NCBI RefSeq assembly: GCF_035319885.1
Contig: NZ_CP141285.1
Coordinates: 2,860,001 to 2,924,000, forward strand
DNA from: Altererythrobacter sp. H2
GTDB lineage: Bacteria > Pseudomonadota > Alphaproteobacteria > Sphingomonadales > Sphingomonadaceae
DNA length: 64,000 nucleotides
Direction of reading: 5' to 3'
Of the stretch, positions 51,001 to 60,187 are shown one piece after another; the stretch's first letter is position 1, and each line of letters opens with the position of its first letter. The position numbers and the translations under genes were made by a program. The notes under the pieces were generated by a model. That model saw only the letters and a list, made by a program, of their open reading frames with translations, did not search any database and was not told the DNA's origin.

Positions 51001-51705
51001 ATGGATTCGACCATTTCCTTCCGTGCAGGTGTGCTGCTGATGAGCGCCGCTGTGGCCGCTGCTTCCTGCACGCCCGACCCGGTCAGGATTCCGTTCGACC
51101 AATCCGGCGAAATGGTTGCCTTGTCGGGAGGATCGGCAGGACCAAGAGCTGCGTGCCACACCTGCCACGGCCTTGATGGCGGGGGAGACGGCGCACGCGC
51201 ACCCCGGCTTGCCGCGCTCGATCCGGGATACCTCGTACGCCAGCTCGATTTCTTCGCAGACGGTCAGCGCAGCCATCCGCAGATGAGCTGGCTCGCCAAG
51301 CGGCTCGGCAGCGATGAGCGGATGGCCGTGTCGCTCCACTATGCGCAGATGGCGATGCCTCAGGTTGGCCGGATCGATCCGGCCATCAGCTGTACGCAAT
51401 CCGATGCCGAACGCCTCTATCACGAGGGCGATCCGGCGCGGGGATTGCAGGCCTGCGCTTCGTGCCATGGGGCTGAGGGCTCCGATTCTGACAGTGGCGC
51501 GCCTTCGCTGGCTGGCCAGAGCGGCGCCTACCTGTCTGAACAGCTTCGCCGCTGGCGCAGCGGCGAACGCTACGGCGATCCGCTCGGGCAGATGCGGCAG
51601 GCCGCGCGGGCGCTTCAGGAGGAGGAAATCAGCCCGCTTGCGGATTATATCGCCCGGGGTCAGGCGCGCTCTCGTCGTCCGGAATCTCCGGCAGGATGCC
51701 CCTGA
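51001..51705 (+). CDS. Diheme cytochrome c lipoprotein (c4-like)
   Basis: A 234-aa exported protein with lipobox-type signal (MSAAVAAASC) and two class I cytochrome halves: first heme CHTCH near residue 51 with Met in HPQMSWLAKR, and second heme CASCH near 159 with Met in GQMRQAARAL. Cytochrome c4 proteins carry electrons to terminal oxidases. It is transcribed rightward within an otherwise leftward oxidase region, and its 3' end overlaps that of the cytochrome b561 gene by 77 bp on the opposite strand. An upstream frame extension (50920) would remove the signal peptide from the N-terminus. Confidence 0.85.
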   Translation: MDSTISFRAGVLLMSAAVAAASCTPDPVRIPFDQSGEMVALSGGSAGPRAACHTCHGLDGGGDGARAPRLAALDPGYLVRQLDFFADGQRSHPQMSWLAKRLGSDERMAVSLHYAQMAMPQVGRIDPAISCTQSDAERLYHEGDPARGLQACASCHGAEGSDSDSGAPSLAGQSGAYLSEQLRRWRSGERYGDPLGQMRQAARALQEEEISPLADYIARGQARSRRPESPAGCP

Positions 51706-52279
51706 CAATGTCGTCCCGGTCCCAGAAGTGATGCTTCAGCGCGGCACCGACGTGCAGCGGAACCAGCAGTGCCAGACCCACCACGCCGAAATGGTGCAGG
51801 TCCAGCGCCAGCTCCAGCACCTGATTCTGCCACGCCGGGGACAGAGTGTGGAACGGCATCGGGGGAACGTCGACTATCCCTGCAAGACGCAGCGGCCACG
51901 CTGGCTGATAGACTGACCACATCGCCCACCCGCTGAGTGGCAACAAGGCAAACAGCGAGTAGAACGCATAATGGGTCAGGTGGGCCACGCGGCTCTGCCA
52001 GCCGGGCGCATCGGCATCGTTGACCGGATCAGGTATGAACAGGCGCCACAGGAAACGCAGCACGGCCAGCAGCAGGATCGCCAGCCCCAGTTCGCTATGG
52101 AGCTGGTAGGCTGCCAATTTGTCTGCCCCCGCAGGATAACGCCACAAGGTCCAGCCAAGCCATAGCTGGTACAGCACAAGGCCAGCCATGATCCAGTGGA
52201 ACCACACCCCGACCGGGGAATACCTGCCCTCCTCGGTGTGACTGACCGCCCATTGCCGGATCAGGCGGTGCAGTCTCAT
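51629..52279 (-). CDS. Cytochrome b561-type membrane protein
   Basis: A 216-aa di-heme b membrane protein with four helices. Heme His residues can be seen in GVWFHWIMAGLVLYQLWLGW, YQLHSELGLAILLLAVLRFL, DLHHFGVVGLALLVPLHVGA and HHFWDRDD, typical of bacterial b561. It carries electrons between quinol and periplasmic donors. It overlaps ctaG by 4 bp (ATGA at 52276-52279). ATG 52279 was chosen; a longer open frame of 27 residues has no membrane similarity. Confidence 0.88.
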   Translation of the reverse strand: MRLHRLIRQWAVSHTEEGRYSPVGVWFHWIMAGLVLYQLWLGWTLWRYPAGADKLAAYQLHSELGLAILLLAVLRFLWRLFIPDPVNDADAPGWQSRVAHLTHYAFYSLFALLPLSGWAMWSVYQPAWPLRLAGIVDVPPMPFHTLSPAWQNQVLELALDLHHFGVVGLALLVPLHVGAALKHHFWDRDDIVRGILPEIPDDESAPDPGRYNPQAG

Positions 52280-52998
52280 GCCGCACGCTTTTCGCCGCCC
52301 AGCGCGCGATAGAGAATTGCCAGGGCCGCCAGCAGATAGACCAGGCTCGCTGGTGCCCACATCACGATGCCGGCGATCTGCTGGTCCTCCAGCGCCGACA
52401 GGCCCCAGGCCCGGGCCGATATCCAGTGCGGTTCGTAGAAGGCACGCGGAGCAAAGGTGAGCAGCGCGCCCAGCGCCCCCATGGAAACCATGGTCGCCAG
52501 CAACATCGCGGCGGCAGCAGGCGCCTCAGCGCGAACGACCTTGGCCCTCCACACGGCGGCAGACCCGGCAATCGTCACCTGCATTACCCAGAACGCGAGG
52601 TCGCTGCTCATTGCGGCCGCATAGAGCGGCGGCGCGTGCCACAACCAGAAGATCATGGCGTGCAGTGCGGTCCACAGCACCGGCGAACCGGGCAGGTCCG
52701 TCCGATGCAGGCGAAGGGCCGCGACCAGCAGCGGGGCGAGCACGGCCGCAAGCGCCACGTCATGCAATATCCGGACGGTAAAGAGCGCCGAACCGAGCGC
52801 GCAGAACGGGCTCACGAACAGGAAGACTGCAACGCCGAGGGCTGCTGCCGCGTAGCCCGCGCGCACCCGGTCACGATAGCGCCAGGCGGCCAATGCCAGC
52901 CCTGCCATGGCAGTGAGCAGAACCGGGTCTAGGTTCCAGCGCACCAGCCATTCGGTGGGCAGTGGTGCCTCCCCGCAATAGGGCAGCCATAGGGGCAA
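52276..52998 (-). CDS. ctaG: CtaG-type cytochrome oxidase assembly membrane protein
   Basis: A 240-aa membrane protein of the caa3_CtaG family: about seven helices, with PFCALGSALFTVRILHDVALAA, VLAPLLVAALR, ALHAMIFWLWHAPPLYAAAM and FAPRAFYEPHW (His-rich pattern as in the family). It is thought to deliver copper or help assembly of oxidase. No ATG lies at the family N-terminus; TTG 52998 has GGGAG 8 nt upstream and gives MPLWLPYCGEAPLP. A longer open frame upstream has no similarity. Cotranscribed with cytochrome b561. Confidence 0.85.
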   Translation of the reverse strand: MPLWLPYCGEAPLPTEWLVRWNLDPVLLTAMAGLALAAWRYRDRVRAGYAAAALGVAVFLFVSPFCALGSALFTVRILHDVALAAVLAPLLVAALRLHRTDLPGSPVLWTALHAMIFWLWHAPPLYAAAMSSDLAFWVMQVTIAGSAAVWRAKVVRAEAPAAAAMLLATMVSMGALGALLTFAPRAFYEPHWISARAWGLSALEDQQIAGIVMWAPASLVYLLAALAILYRALGGEKRAA

Positions 52999-53065
52999 GG
53001 TCAGTTCTCCCAGCTGTGGTCCTGATCGGACAACAGCCGTGCTGGCCAACCCGTTCCCGGTTCGC

Positions 53066-53518
53066 CTAGACCGGCTTCTTGTGCTGAAGCCCGCTGCGCT
53101 TGCAGCTGGCCACCAGATCGCCATGCTGGTTATAGGCCCGGTGCGCGAACGTGACGATGCCGGCATTGGGGCGCGATTTGCTGGTCCGAAGCTCGATCAC
53201 TTCCGTCTCGATCCGCAGGGTATCGCCGATAAACACCGGCGCGGGGAAGCGCACCTCATCCCAGCCGAGGTTGGCAATCGCGGTGCCCAAAGTGGTGTCG
53301 CCAACGGAAACGCCCACCATCAGGCCCAGAGTGAAGGTCGAATTGACCAGCACCCGGCCATAATCGCTCGCCTTCATGTATTCGGCATCGAGGTGCAGCT
53401 GCGCCGGGTTGTGCGTCAGGGTGGAGAACAGCAGGTTATCCGTCTCCGTCACCGTGCGGCGGATCGGATGGTCAAACACCTGCCCCACGCTGAGCTCGTC
53501 AAACCAGATGCCGGGCAT
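53066..53518 (-). CDS. MaoC-like (hot-dog fold) dehydratase
   Basis: A 150-aa MaoC-domain protein: WFDELSVGQVFDHPIRRTVT, then ETDNLLFSTLTHNPAQLHLD with the catalytic Asp-His type motif (TETDNLLF...HNPAQLHLD), and GWDEVRFPAPVFIGDTLRIE. Enoyl-CoA hydratase relatives act on acyl-CoA thioesters; exact substrate (possibly mesaconyl-type CoA) is not determined. ATG 53518 with AAGGAG upstream is the start, preferred over a 10-residue extension. It stands alone, 67 bp past ctaG start region and before ompW. Confidence 0.87.
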   Translation of the reverse strand: MPGIWFDELSVGQVFDHPIRRTVTETDNLLFSTLTHNPAQLHLDAEYMKASDYGRVLVNSTFTLGLMVGVSVGDTTLGTAIANLGWDEVRFPAPVFIGDTLRIETEVIELRTSKSRPNAGIVTFAHRAYNQHGDLVASCKRSGLQHKKPV

Positions 53519-53631
53519 GGCCAATTCTCCTTTTGTGCCGCAACGCACGCCGGATAGACCAGCACCCCGTGAAATGCCAACGCCCCCGCTCCCGAAAAAA
53601 CGGTGGGGGGGCGCCAGTCAGTTCAGGCCGG

Positions 53632-54315
53632 TCAGAACCGCATGGCGAGGCCGGCCGAGAGCACCCAGGGATCGACCTTGTGGACTGTCTCGATCGCCAG
53701 GGTGTTGCCGGCAAACCACTGCGCGGTGGTATCTACGAAATACTTCTTCGCATCGAGGCTGACCGACATGCCCTGGTCGTTGATCGGGATATCGGCACCC
53801 GCCTGGAGCGCGATGCCAAGCTCATTCGACATCTTGAAGCGGGTCACGCCCAGCGGAATGGTCGCAGCACCCGGATTCTCGTTGATCCAGATGAAGTAAG
53901 TCGGGCCGGCCCCGACATAGGGCTTGATCCCGCCGAGATCGAAATGGAACTTGGCGGTGAAGGTAGCCGGGATAACCTTGGCGTCCGACACCAGCTCGGC
54001 CCCGGCCGGCAGCCCGGCGACAGCGTCGACATCGTGCTGGGTCATGCAGCAGATCGTCTCGACCGAGAAATTGTCGGAAAAGAAGTACTCGATCGCCACA
54101 GTCGGCACGACGTTGTCGTTGGCCTCGGTCTGGGTGGCTGCGGGCAGTCCGACGATATCGGTGTTGACCCGCTTGATCTTGCCATCGGGCAGAACTGCCG
54201 TTGCGAGAACCTTGACCTGGAGCGGTCCTTCCTCGTCCTGGGCAAGTGCGGGCGTGCTGCCCAGAGCAAAGGCAGCGGCAAGAGCGGCAGAGCCTGCCAG
54301 CAGCGCGAATTTCAT
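53632..54315 (-). CDS. ompW: OmpW-family outer-membrane protein
   Basis: A 227-aa exported eight-strand barrel (signal LAAAFALGSTPALAQ) with OmpW features: LQVKVLATAVLPDG, VVPTVAIEYFFSDNFSVETI, KPYVGAGPTYFIW, and terminal Phe in LSAGLAMRF. OmpW barrels allow hydrophobic or small compounds through the outer membrane and are often induced at low oxygen. Upstream lies an FNR-like box shared with the divergent regulator gene. Cysteine pair ICCMTQ is present in a loop. Confidence 0.92.
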   Translation of the reverse strand: MKFALLAGSAALAAAFALGSTPALAQDEEGPLQVKVLATAVLPDGKIKRVNTDIVGLPAATQTEANDNVVPTVAIEYFFSDNFSVETICCMTQHDVDAVAGLPAGAELVSDAKVIPATFTAKFHFDLGGIKPYVGAGPTYFIWINENPGAATIPLGVTRFKMSNELGIALQAGADIPINDQGMSVSLDAKKYFVDTTAQWFAGNTLAIETVHKVDPWVLSAGLAMRF

Positions 54316-54405
54316 TGGTCTTCCCTCCGCTTCGCAGTGGCCGCACTGTGCGACCGAGGATTTTGCGAAGCGGGGTTCAACTAGGCCCGCCGAATCGGCC
54401 CGACA

Positions 54406-54419
54406 TTGACGCAGGTCAA
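54406..54419. promoter_or_regulatory. FNR/Anr-type box in the ompW-regulator gap
   Basis: TTGACGCAGGTCAA, a TTGAC-N4-GTCAA dyad like the FNR/FixK consensus TTGAT-N4-ATCAA. It lies 36 bp before the regulator start and 91 bp before the ompW start, so it may control either or both. Confidence 0.82.
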
Positions 54420-54454
54420 AGACTCATCGCCACCCGGGCATCATTGGGGGCATC

Positions 54455-55183
54455 ATGATGCACAGCGCCCCTGCTCCGGTGGAAAACCACCCGCGTGCGG
54501 TTTTCGGACCCTTCGCGCAGACATTCCTGCCCTCGGGAACGCCGGATGATATCGTGTCCGAACTGATGGCGATCGGCCATCTCGTCAGCGCCAAGCGGTG
54601 CGCCAGGGCATTCCTGGACCCGGCGGTTGACCAGATGGTCTACCTGTCCCGAGGCGCCACCAAACTGGTTGCCACCGCATCGGAAGGGCGGGAGCAGATC
54701 GTCGCCTTCCACTTTGCCGGAGACCTGATTTCCGTGCCTGCCAGCGCGCAGCATGCCTATTCGCTCCATGCTCTGGTCGACAGCCAGCTGCTCACGTTCC
54801 CCACCCGCCAGTTCGTCGACTGCGCCGAACGATCCCCGGCGGTACTGCGCCAGGTGCTCGACCGGGTATTGGTCGCGCTGCACCGGTCACGCGACAAGGC
54901 AGTCGGGCTGGGGCGCAAGAATGCCGAGGAGCGTCTCGCCAGTTTCTTCGTGGCGATGGCCCAGCGGATCGGACGGCCCGAAGGCAAAGGCCTGGTACTC
55001 GAACTGCCAATGTCACGGCGGGACATCGCAGACGCGCTCGGCCTCACCATAGAAACCGTCAGCCGCCAGCTCGGGCGGCTGCGCGAACTGGGGCTGATCG
55101 AAACCTCGGGGCGGTCGGGTGTGCGGCTGCTCCAGCCGTCGGCGCTGGAAGCCCGGGCAGCCCATTTTCAACTCACCGCATAA
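54455..55183 (+). CDS. Crp/Fnr-family regulator (FixK-like, no N-terminal cysteine cluster)
   Basis: A 242-aa regulator with a cyclic-nucleotide-binding-like sensor (VYLSRGATKLVATASEGREQ, VAFHFAGDLISVPASAQHAY) and a C-terminal winged helix with GLTIETVSRQLGRLRELGLIE, whose E..SR residues match the FNR recognition helix for TTGAT-like sites. Only two cysteines are visible in the sensor half and none in the N-terminal region, so the classical [4Fe-4S] cluster of FNR is not predicted. It is therefore closer to FixK. A box lies directly upstream (autoregulation likely), and the ccoN box is 11 bp after its stop codon. Confidence 0.9.
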   Translation: MMHSAPAPVENHPRAVFGPFAQTFLPSGTPDDIVSELMAIGHLVSAKRCARAFLDPAVDQMVYLSRGATKLVATASEGREQIVAFHFAGDLISVPASAQHAYSLHALVDSQLLTFPTRQFVDCAERSPAVLRQVLDRVLVALHRSRDKAVGLGRKNAEERLASFFVAMAQRIGRPEGKGLVLELPMSRRDIADALGLTIETVSRQLGRLRELGLIETSGRSGVRLLQPSALEARAAHFQLTA

Positions 55184-55193
55184 ACGAACAGAT

Positions 55194-55207
55194 TTGACTC
55201 AGGTCAA
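55194..55207. promoter_or_regulatory. FNR/Anr-type box upstream of ccoN
   Basis: TTGACTCAGGTCAA, a perfect TTGAC-N4-GTCAA dyad. Centred about 60 bp before the ccoN ATG, consistent with class II activation of the cbb3 operon. Confidence 0.88.
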
Positions 55208-55260
55208 AGTGCGCCGCGCCGGGGGCGACTAGGTATCCGGCAAACGGAGGGACGAATCCC

Positions 55261-56919
55261 ATGGAATCAGTACTGGGCCGGGTTGGCTTGTGGTTCGGGG
55301 TTCTGCTGCTGGCAGTCGTAGCGATTGCCACCACGCAGGACGCCGGTTTTGCCGTGCATGCGACAATTGTCGCGGTCGCGGCGTTTGGGCTCATCTGGGC
55401 GACGGCGGGCAGCTATGACCCGATGGCCCGGGCGCAGAGCCTGTTCCGGATGCCGGATACCCCGTCCCGCTATGACGACGAGGTGATCCGCTGGGGTGTG
55501 CTGGCAACGATCTTCTGGGGCATTGCTGGCCTGCTGGTCGGCGTGATTATCGCGCTCCAGCTCGTTTTTCCTGACCTCAACCTCGAACCCTGGCTCAACT
55601 TCGGGCGCCTCCGCCCGCTGCACACGTCTGCAGTGATCTTCGCCTTCGGCGGCAACGCCCTGATCGCGACGAGCTTCTATGTCGTGCAGCGCACCTGCCG
55701 TGCGCAGCTGGCCTTCCCGTCGCTCGCCCGGTTCGTGTTCTGGGGCTATCAGATGTTCATCGTGCTGGCGGCCACCGGCTACCTGCTCGGCATCACCCAG
55801 TCGCGGGAATATGCCGAACCCGAGTGGTACGTCGATCTGTGGCTGACGATCGTCTGGGTCGCCTATTTCGCCGTCTTCGTGGGCACACTGATCAAGCGCA
55901 ACGAGCCGCACATCTATGTCGCCAACTGGTTCTACCTTGCCTTCATCGTCACGATTGCGATGCTGCATATCGTCAACAACCTTGCGATGCCGGTCAGCCT
56001 GGTCGGCACCAAGAGCTACAGCCTGTTTGCCGGGGTGCAGGATGCACTGACCCAGTGGTGGTATGGCCATAACGCGGTGGGTTTCTTCCTCACCGCAGGC
56101 TTCTTGGCCATGATGTACTACTTCGTGCCGAAGCAGGCGGAACGGCCGGTCTATTCCTACCGCCTGTCGATCATCCACTTCTGGAGCCTGATCTTCCTCT
56201 ACATCTGGGCCGGCCCGCACCACCTGCACTACACTGCCCTGCCCGACTGGGCGCAGACGCTGGGGATGGTGTTCTCGATCATGCTGTGGATGCCCAGCTG
56301 GGGCGGGATGATCAACGGCCTGATGACGCTGAACGGGGCATGGGACAAGGTCCGGACTGATCCGATCATCCGGATGATGGTGCTGGCACTCGCCTTCTAC
56401 GGCATGAGCACCTTCGAAGGCCCGATGATGAGCATCAAGGCCGTCAACAGCCTGAGCCACTACACCGACTGGACCATCGGCCACGTCCATTCCGGCGCGC
56501 TGGGGTGGAACGGCATGATTACCTTCGCCTGCCTCTACTTCCTGGTGCCCCGCCTGTGGCAGCGCGAGCGGATGTATTCCCTGCGGATGATCAACTGGCA
56601 CTTCTGGCTCGCGACCATCGGCATCGTGTTCTACGCGGCCAGCATGTGGGTTGCCGGCGTGACCCAGGGCCTGATGTGGCGCGAGGTCGACCCTTCGACC
56701 GGCTACCTCGTCAACAGCTTCATCGACACCGTCGCCGCACTCAAGCCGATGTATCTGCTGCGCGCCTTTGGCGGCCTGCTCTACCTCGCCGGGGCACTGG
56801 TGCTGGTCTACAACGTCTGGATGACCATCGCGGGGCGCCTGCGTGACGAAGCGCCGATGACCGATGCCGCCTATGACGAGGCGTCCGACCGCCCGATCGC
56901 CGCAGTTCCTGCCGAGTAA
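55261..56919 (+). CDS. ccoN: cbb3 oxidase subunit I, CcoN
   Basis: A 552-aa 12-helix heme-copper subunit. Metal ligands are visible: [58 protein letters not shown], and the closing [14 protein letters not shown]. It reduces oxygen with high affinity at low pressure. Like other C-type oxidases it lacks the Cox I HPEVY Tyr motif. The upstream FNR box fits micro-oxic control. ccoO follows 12 bp downstream. Confidence 0.97.
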   Translation: MESVLGRVGLWFGVLLLAVVAIATTQDAGFAVHATIVAVAAFGLIWATAGSYDPMARAQSLFRMPDTPSRYDDEVIRWGVLATIFWGIAGLLVGVIIALQLVFPDLNLEPWLNFGRLRPLHTSAVIFAFGGNALIATSFYVVQRTCRAQLAFPSLARFVFWGYQMFIVLAATGYLLGITQSREYAEPEWYVDLWLTIVWVAYFAVFVGTLIKRNEPHIYVANWFYLAFIVTIAMLHIVNNLAMPVSLVGTKSYSLFAGVQDALTQWWYGHNAVGFFLTAGFLAMMYYFVPKQAERPVYSYRLSIIHFWSLIFLYIWAGPHHLHYTALPDWAQTLGMVFSIMLWMPSWGGMINGLMTLNGAWDKVRTDPIIRMMVLALAFYGMSTFEGPMMSIKAVNSLSHYTDWTIGHVHSGALGWNGMITFACLYFLVPRLWQRERMYSLRMINWHFWLATIGIVFYAASMWVAGVTQGLMWREVDPSTGYLVNSFIDTVAALKPMYLLRAFGGLLYLAGALVLVYNVWMTIAGRLRDEAPMTDAAYDEASDRPIAAVPAE

Positions 56920-56931
56920 GGGGCCAAACCG

Positions 56932-57678
56932 ATGAGCATGACCCAACGCCACAAGAAACTCGAAAAGAACATCACCCTGCTTTCGGTGGGTGTGTTCGTG
57001 ACCGTCGCCATCGGCGGGATCGTCGAGATTGCCCCGCTGTTCTGGATCGACAACACGATCGAGAAAGTCGAAGGGGTGCGGCCCTACACCCCGCTGGAGC
57101 AGGCCGGGCGCGACATCTACGTCCGCGAGGGCTGCTACCTCTGCCACAGCCAGATGGTCCGCCCGTTCCGGGACGAAGTGGAACGCTACGGCCACTACAG
57201 CCTGGCAGCCGAGTCGATGTACGACCACCCCTTCCAGTGGGGCTCCAAGCGGACCGGGCCGGACCTGGCCCGCGTCGGCAACCGCTATTCCGACAGCTGG
57301 CATGTCCAGCATCTCAAGGATCCGCGAAGCATGGTGCCGGACAGCATCATGCCGAGCTACAGCTTCCTGGCCGAAACCGACCTCAAGCTGGCGGACCCGG
57401 CGGCGAATCTTGTTGCCCTGCGCCGCGTCGGCGTGCCCTACACCGACGAGATGGTCGAAAAGGCGCCGGACGATCTCAAGCTACAGGCCGACCAGTTCGG
57501 CAACGTGGCCGATCTCAACGCCCGTTACCCCAAGGCGCAGGTCCGCGATTTCGATGGCGACCCGACCCGGATCACGGAAATGGATGCCCTGGTTGCCTAC
57601 CTCCAGATGCTCGGCACGCTGGTCGATGTGAACAGCGCAGCCGCACAGCAGGAACTCGCGCAGGAGAAGGGGCGATGA
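56932..57678 (+). CDS. ccoO: cbb3 oxidase subunit II, CcoO
   Basis: A 248-aa membrane-anchored monoheme cytochrome c. One N-terminal helix ([20 protein letters not shown]-like stretch), then heme motif [15 protein letters not shown] near residue 66 and the axial Met in DSIMPSYSF. It passes electrons from CcoP to CcoN. The stop overlaps the ccoQ start by 4 bp. Confidence 0.97.
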   Translation: MSMTQRHKKLEKNITLLSVGVFVTVAIGGIVEIAPLFWIDNTIEKVEGVRPYTPLEQAGRDIYVREGCYLCHSQMVRPFRDEVERYGHYSLAAESMYDHPFQWGSKRTGPDLARVGNRYSDSWHVQHLKDPRSMVPDSIMPSYSFLAETDLKLADPAANLVALRRVGVPYTDEMVEKAPDDLKLQADQFGNVADLNARYPKAQVRDFDGDPTRITEMDALVAYLQMLGTLVDVNSAAAQQELAQEKGR

Positions 57679-57839
57679 CCTTTTACGAAACCCTGCGCCA
57701 CTTCGCTGACAGCTGGGGCCTGCTGGCCATGATGGTCATGTTCCTGACCCTGTGCGCCTGGCCGTTCCGGCCCGGATCGAAAGCCCGCAACCGGGCCGCT
57801 GCCAACCTGATCTTCAAGGATTCCGACGATGGCGAATAA
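57675..57839 (+). CDS. ccoQ: cbb3 oxidase small subunit CcoQ
   Basis: A 54-aa membrane protein ([20 protein letters not shown]) with one helix, then a basic/acidic tail, the typical CcoQ size. ATG 57675 overlaps the ccoO stop (ATGA). Its stop overlaps the ccoP start by 11 bp. CcoQ stabilises the oxidase. Confidence 0.93.
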   Translation: MTFYETLRHFADSWGLLAMMVMFLTLCAWPFRPGSKARNRAAANLIFKDSDDGE

Positions 57840-58749
57840 ACGGATCGATCAGCCGACCGGCACCGAGACTGTCGGCCATGAATGGGACGGGATCGAGGAA
57901 CTCGACACGCCGATGCCGCGCTGGTGGCTGTGGACGTTCTACCTCACGATCGCGTGGGCGATTGCCTACGTGATCGCCTACCCCGCCTGGCCACTGATCA
58001 ACAAGGGCACCGAAGGGATGCTCGGCTGGACCAGCCGCGGCCAGCTCGCGCAGGAAATGTCCGCCGCTGACGCAGCCCGGTCGGGTTTGCGGGAGCAGCT
58101 GGCCGTGACCGATATCGAGAAACTGCCGGGCCAGCCTGACCTGATGCAGCAGGCGGTTGCCGGCGGGGCAGCCGCATTCAAGATCCATTGCGCCCAGTGC
58201 CATGGTGCCGGTGGCGGCGGACTGCCTGGCGGGTTCCCCAACCTGGCGGACGACGAATGGCTGTGGGGCGGCGATCTGAAGGCCATCGAATACACACTGG
58301 TCCACGGCATCCGCCAGCATGATGATCCCGCCACCCGCCAGAGCGCGATGCCCGGCTATGACGGGGTGTTCGACCAGAACCAGCTCAACGCAGTGGTCGA
58401 TCATGTCCTCTCGCTGAGCGGCAAGGGGCCGGCCAACCCGGCCGGTGCCGAAATCTTCACCACCAATTGCTCGGTCTGCCACGGCCCGGCCGGCCAGGGT
58501 GACCGCACCCAGGGTGCGCCGACGCTGTCGAACGCCATCTGGCTTTACGGCAGCAGCCGCGAGCAGATTTCCCAGCAGATCCTGCGCCCCCGGATGGGCG
58601 TGATGCCCCGCTGGGCAGACAAGCTCGACGCGCCGACGATCAAGATGCTGGCAGCCTATGTCCATTCGCTGGGCGGCGGCGAGGAAACGCCGGTGATGGA
58701 GGCAGTGACCGATGCTGCTGCCCCCGCCGCCGGACCTGTGACAGAGTAA
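57829..58749 (+). CDS. ccoP: cbb3 oxidase diheme subunit III, CcoP
   Basis: A 306-aa diheme cytochrome c with N-terminal membrane segment (WLWTFYLTIAWAIAYVIAYP) and hemes at CAQCH near residue 123 and CSVCH near 215; axial Met residues lie in QSAMPGYDGV and GVMPRWADKL. The N-terminal motif GIEELDTPMPRWW is typical of CcoP. It receives electrons from cytochrome c or bc1. ccoG begins 4 bp after the stop. Confidence 0.97.
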   Translation: MANKRIDQPTGTETVGHEWDGIEELDTPMPRWWLWTFYLTIAWAIAYVIAYPAWPLINKGTEGMLGWTSRGQLAQEMSAADAARSGLREQLAVTDIEKLPGQPDLMQQAVAGGAAAFKIHCAQCHGAGGGGLPGGFPNLADDEWLWGGDLKAIEYTLVHGIRQHDDPATRQSAMPGYDGVFDQNQLNAVVDHVLSLSGKGPANPAGAEIFTTNCSVCHGPAGQGDRTQGAPTLSNAIWLYGSSREQISQQILRPRMGVMPRWADKLDAPTIKMLAAYVHSLGGGEETPVMEAVTDAAAPAAGPVTE

Positions 58750-58753
58750 GCTG

Positions 58754-60187
58754 GTGAACGCCCCCGAACCCAGCCTCTACGCAGCGAGCCGGACGGTCCA
58801 CAACAAGCGGATCGACGGCCCCTTCCGCCGCTTCAAGTGGCTGGTCATGCTGGTCACGCTGGGCATCTATTACGTGACGCCGTGGCTGAGGTGGGATCGC
58901 GGCCCCTACGCGCCGGATCAGGCCGTGCTGGTCGATCTGGCCAACCGCCGGTTCTACATGTTCGGCATCGAGATCTGGCCGCACGAGTTCTATTTCGTTG
59001 CCGGACTGCTGATCATGGCCGGGGTTGGCCTGTTCCTGGTCACCAGCGCCGTCGGGCGCGCCTGGTGCGGCTACGCCTGCCCGCAGACGGTCTGGACCGA
59101 TCTGTTCCAGCACATCGACCGCTTCGTGGACGGTGACCGCAACGCCCGGGTCCGGCTGGACAATGCGCCCTGGGGCCCGGCGAAGATCGCGCGGCGCCTG
59201 TTCAAGTGGTCGATCTACCTCGTCATCAGCCTGCTGACCGGCGGGGCCTGGATCCTGTACTTCGCCGATGCCCCCACCCTGCTGCGGGACTTTGTCACCT
59301 TCGAAGCCGCGCCGGTTGCCTACGCCACCGTGGCGGTGCTGACAGCCACCACCTTCGTGCTCGGCGGTTTCATGCGCGAACAGGTGTGCATCTACATGTG
59401 CCCCTGGCCGCGCATCCAGACCGCCATGCTCGACGAAAAGTCCCTGATCGTCACCTACAAGGACTGGCGCGGCGAACCGCGCGGCAGCGTCAAGAAGGCG
59501 GAAAAGAACCCCGGCCAGATCGGCGACTGCATCGACTGCATGCAATGCGTCCAGGTCTGCCCGACCGGCTGGGACATCCGCAACGGGCCGGACATTGCCT
59601 GCATCACCTGCGGCCTGTGCATCGACGCCTGTGACAAGGTGATGGCGGATATCGGCCGCCCGCGCGGGCTGATCGACTATGCCACCCAGGAAGACTGCGA
59701 GGCGGAAGCTGCCGGCCATGCGCCCCGGCCAGTGTGGAAGACCCTACTGCGGCCGCGCACTCTGGTCTATACCGGGATCTGGGCCGGCATCGGCTTCGCC
59801 CTGCTGTTTGCGCTGGGGGCCCGGACCCATACCGACCTCACCGTCTCTGCCGACCGCAATCCGCCCTACATGTTGATGGGCGATGGCTCCGTGCGCAATT
59901 CCTACACCCTGCGCCTGCGCAACATGGAAAGCCGCCCGCGCGACATGGAAATCGCCCTGAACGGCCTGCCCGCCGCGGTGATGTGGACTGACACGATCTC
60001 CCGCGAACAGGCGGCAGCGCGACACACTGTCAATGTCCCTGCCGACGCCATCCGCACCGTGCGCGCCTATGTAATCGTGCCGTCCGGCGCAACCGGCGGA
60101 GACTTCGCCTTCACGCTCACCTCGCTCGACGAGCAGCGCGAAAGCGATACCGTCGAAACCAGCTTCTCAACCCCCGGAGAGCCATGA
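58754..60187 (+). CDS. ccoG: CcoG (FixG), polyferredoxin-like copper chaperone
   Basis: A 477-aa membrane protein with five helices, the GYACPQTVWTDLFQ motif, and two ferredoxin-type Fe-S clusters (CIDCMQCVQVCP; CITCGLCIDACDK). A C-terminal Ig-like domain follows. FixG/CcoG reduces copper to Cu(I) for the cbb3 oxidase. GTG 58754 starts in NAPEPSLYAASRTV; no better ATG is near. Its stop overlaps ccoH by 4 bp. Confidence 0.95.
   Translation: MNAPEPSLYAASRTVHNKRIDGPFRRFKWLVMLVTLGIYYVTPWLRWDRGPYAPDQAVLVDLANRRFYMFGIEIWPHEFYFVAGLLIMAGVGLFLVTSAVGRAWCGYACPQTVWTDLFQHIDRFVDGDRNARVRLDNAPWGPAKIARRLFKWSIYLVISLLTGGAWILYFADAPTLLRDFVTFEAAPVAYATVAVLTATTFVLGGFMREQVCIYMCPWPRIQTAMLDEKSLIVTYKDWRGEPRGSVKKAEKNPGQIGDCIDCMQCVQVCPTGWDIRNGPDIACITCGLCIDACDKVMADIGRPRGLIDYATQEDCEAEAAGHAPRPVWKTLLRPRTLVYTGIWAGIGFALLFALGARTHTDLTVSADRNPPYMLMGDGSVRNSYTLRLRNMESRPRDMEIALNGLPAAVMWTDTISREQAAARHTVNVPADAIRTVRAYVIVPSGATGGDFAFTLTSLDEQRESDTVETSFSTPGEP

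Noticed and set aside
55267-57312. 681-codon minus-strand frame opposite ccoN/ccoO
   Set aside because: His/Asp/Arg-rich shadow of conserved oxidase genes; no recognisable domain.
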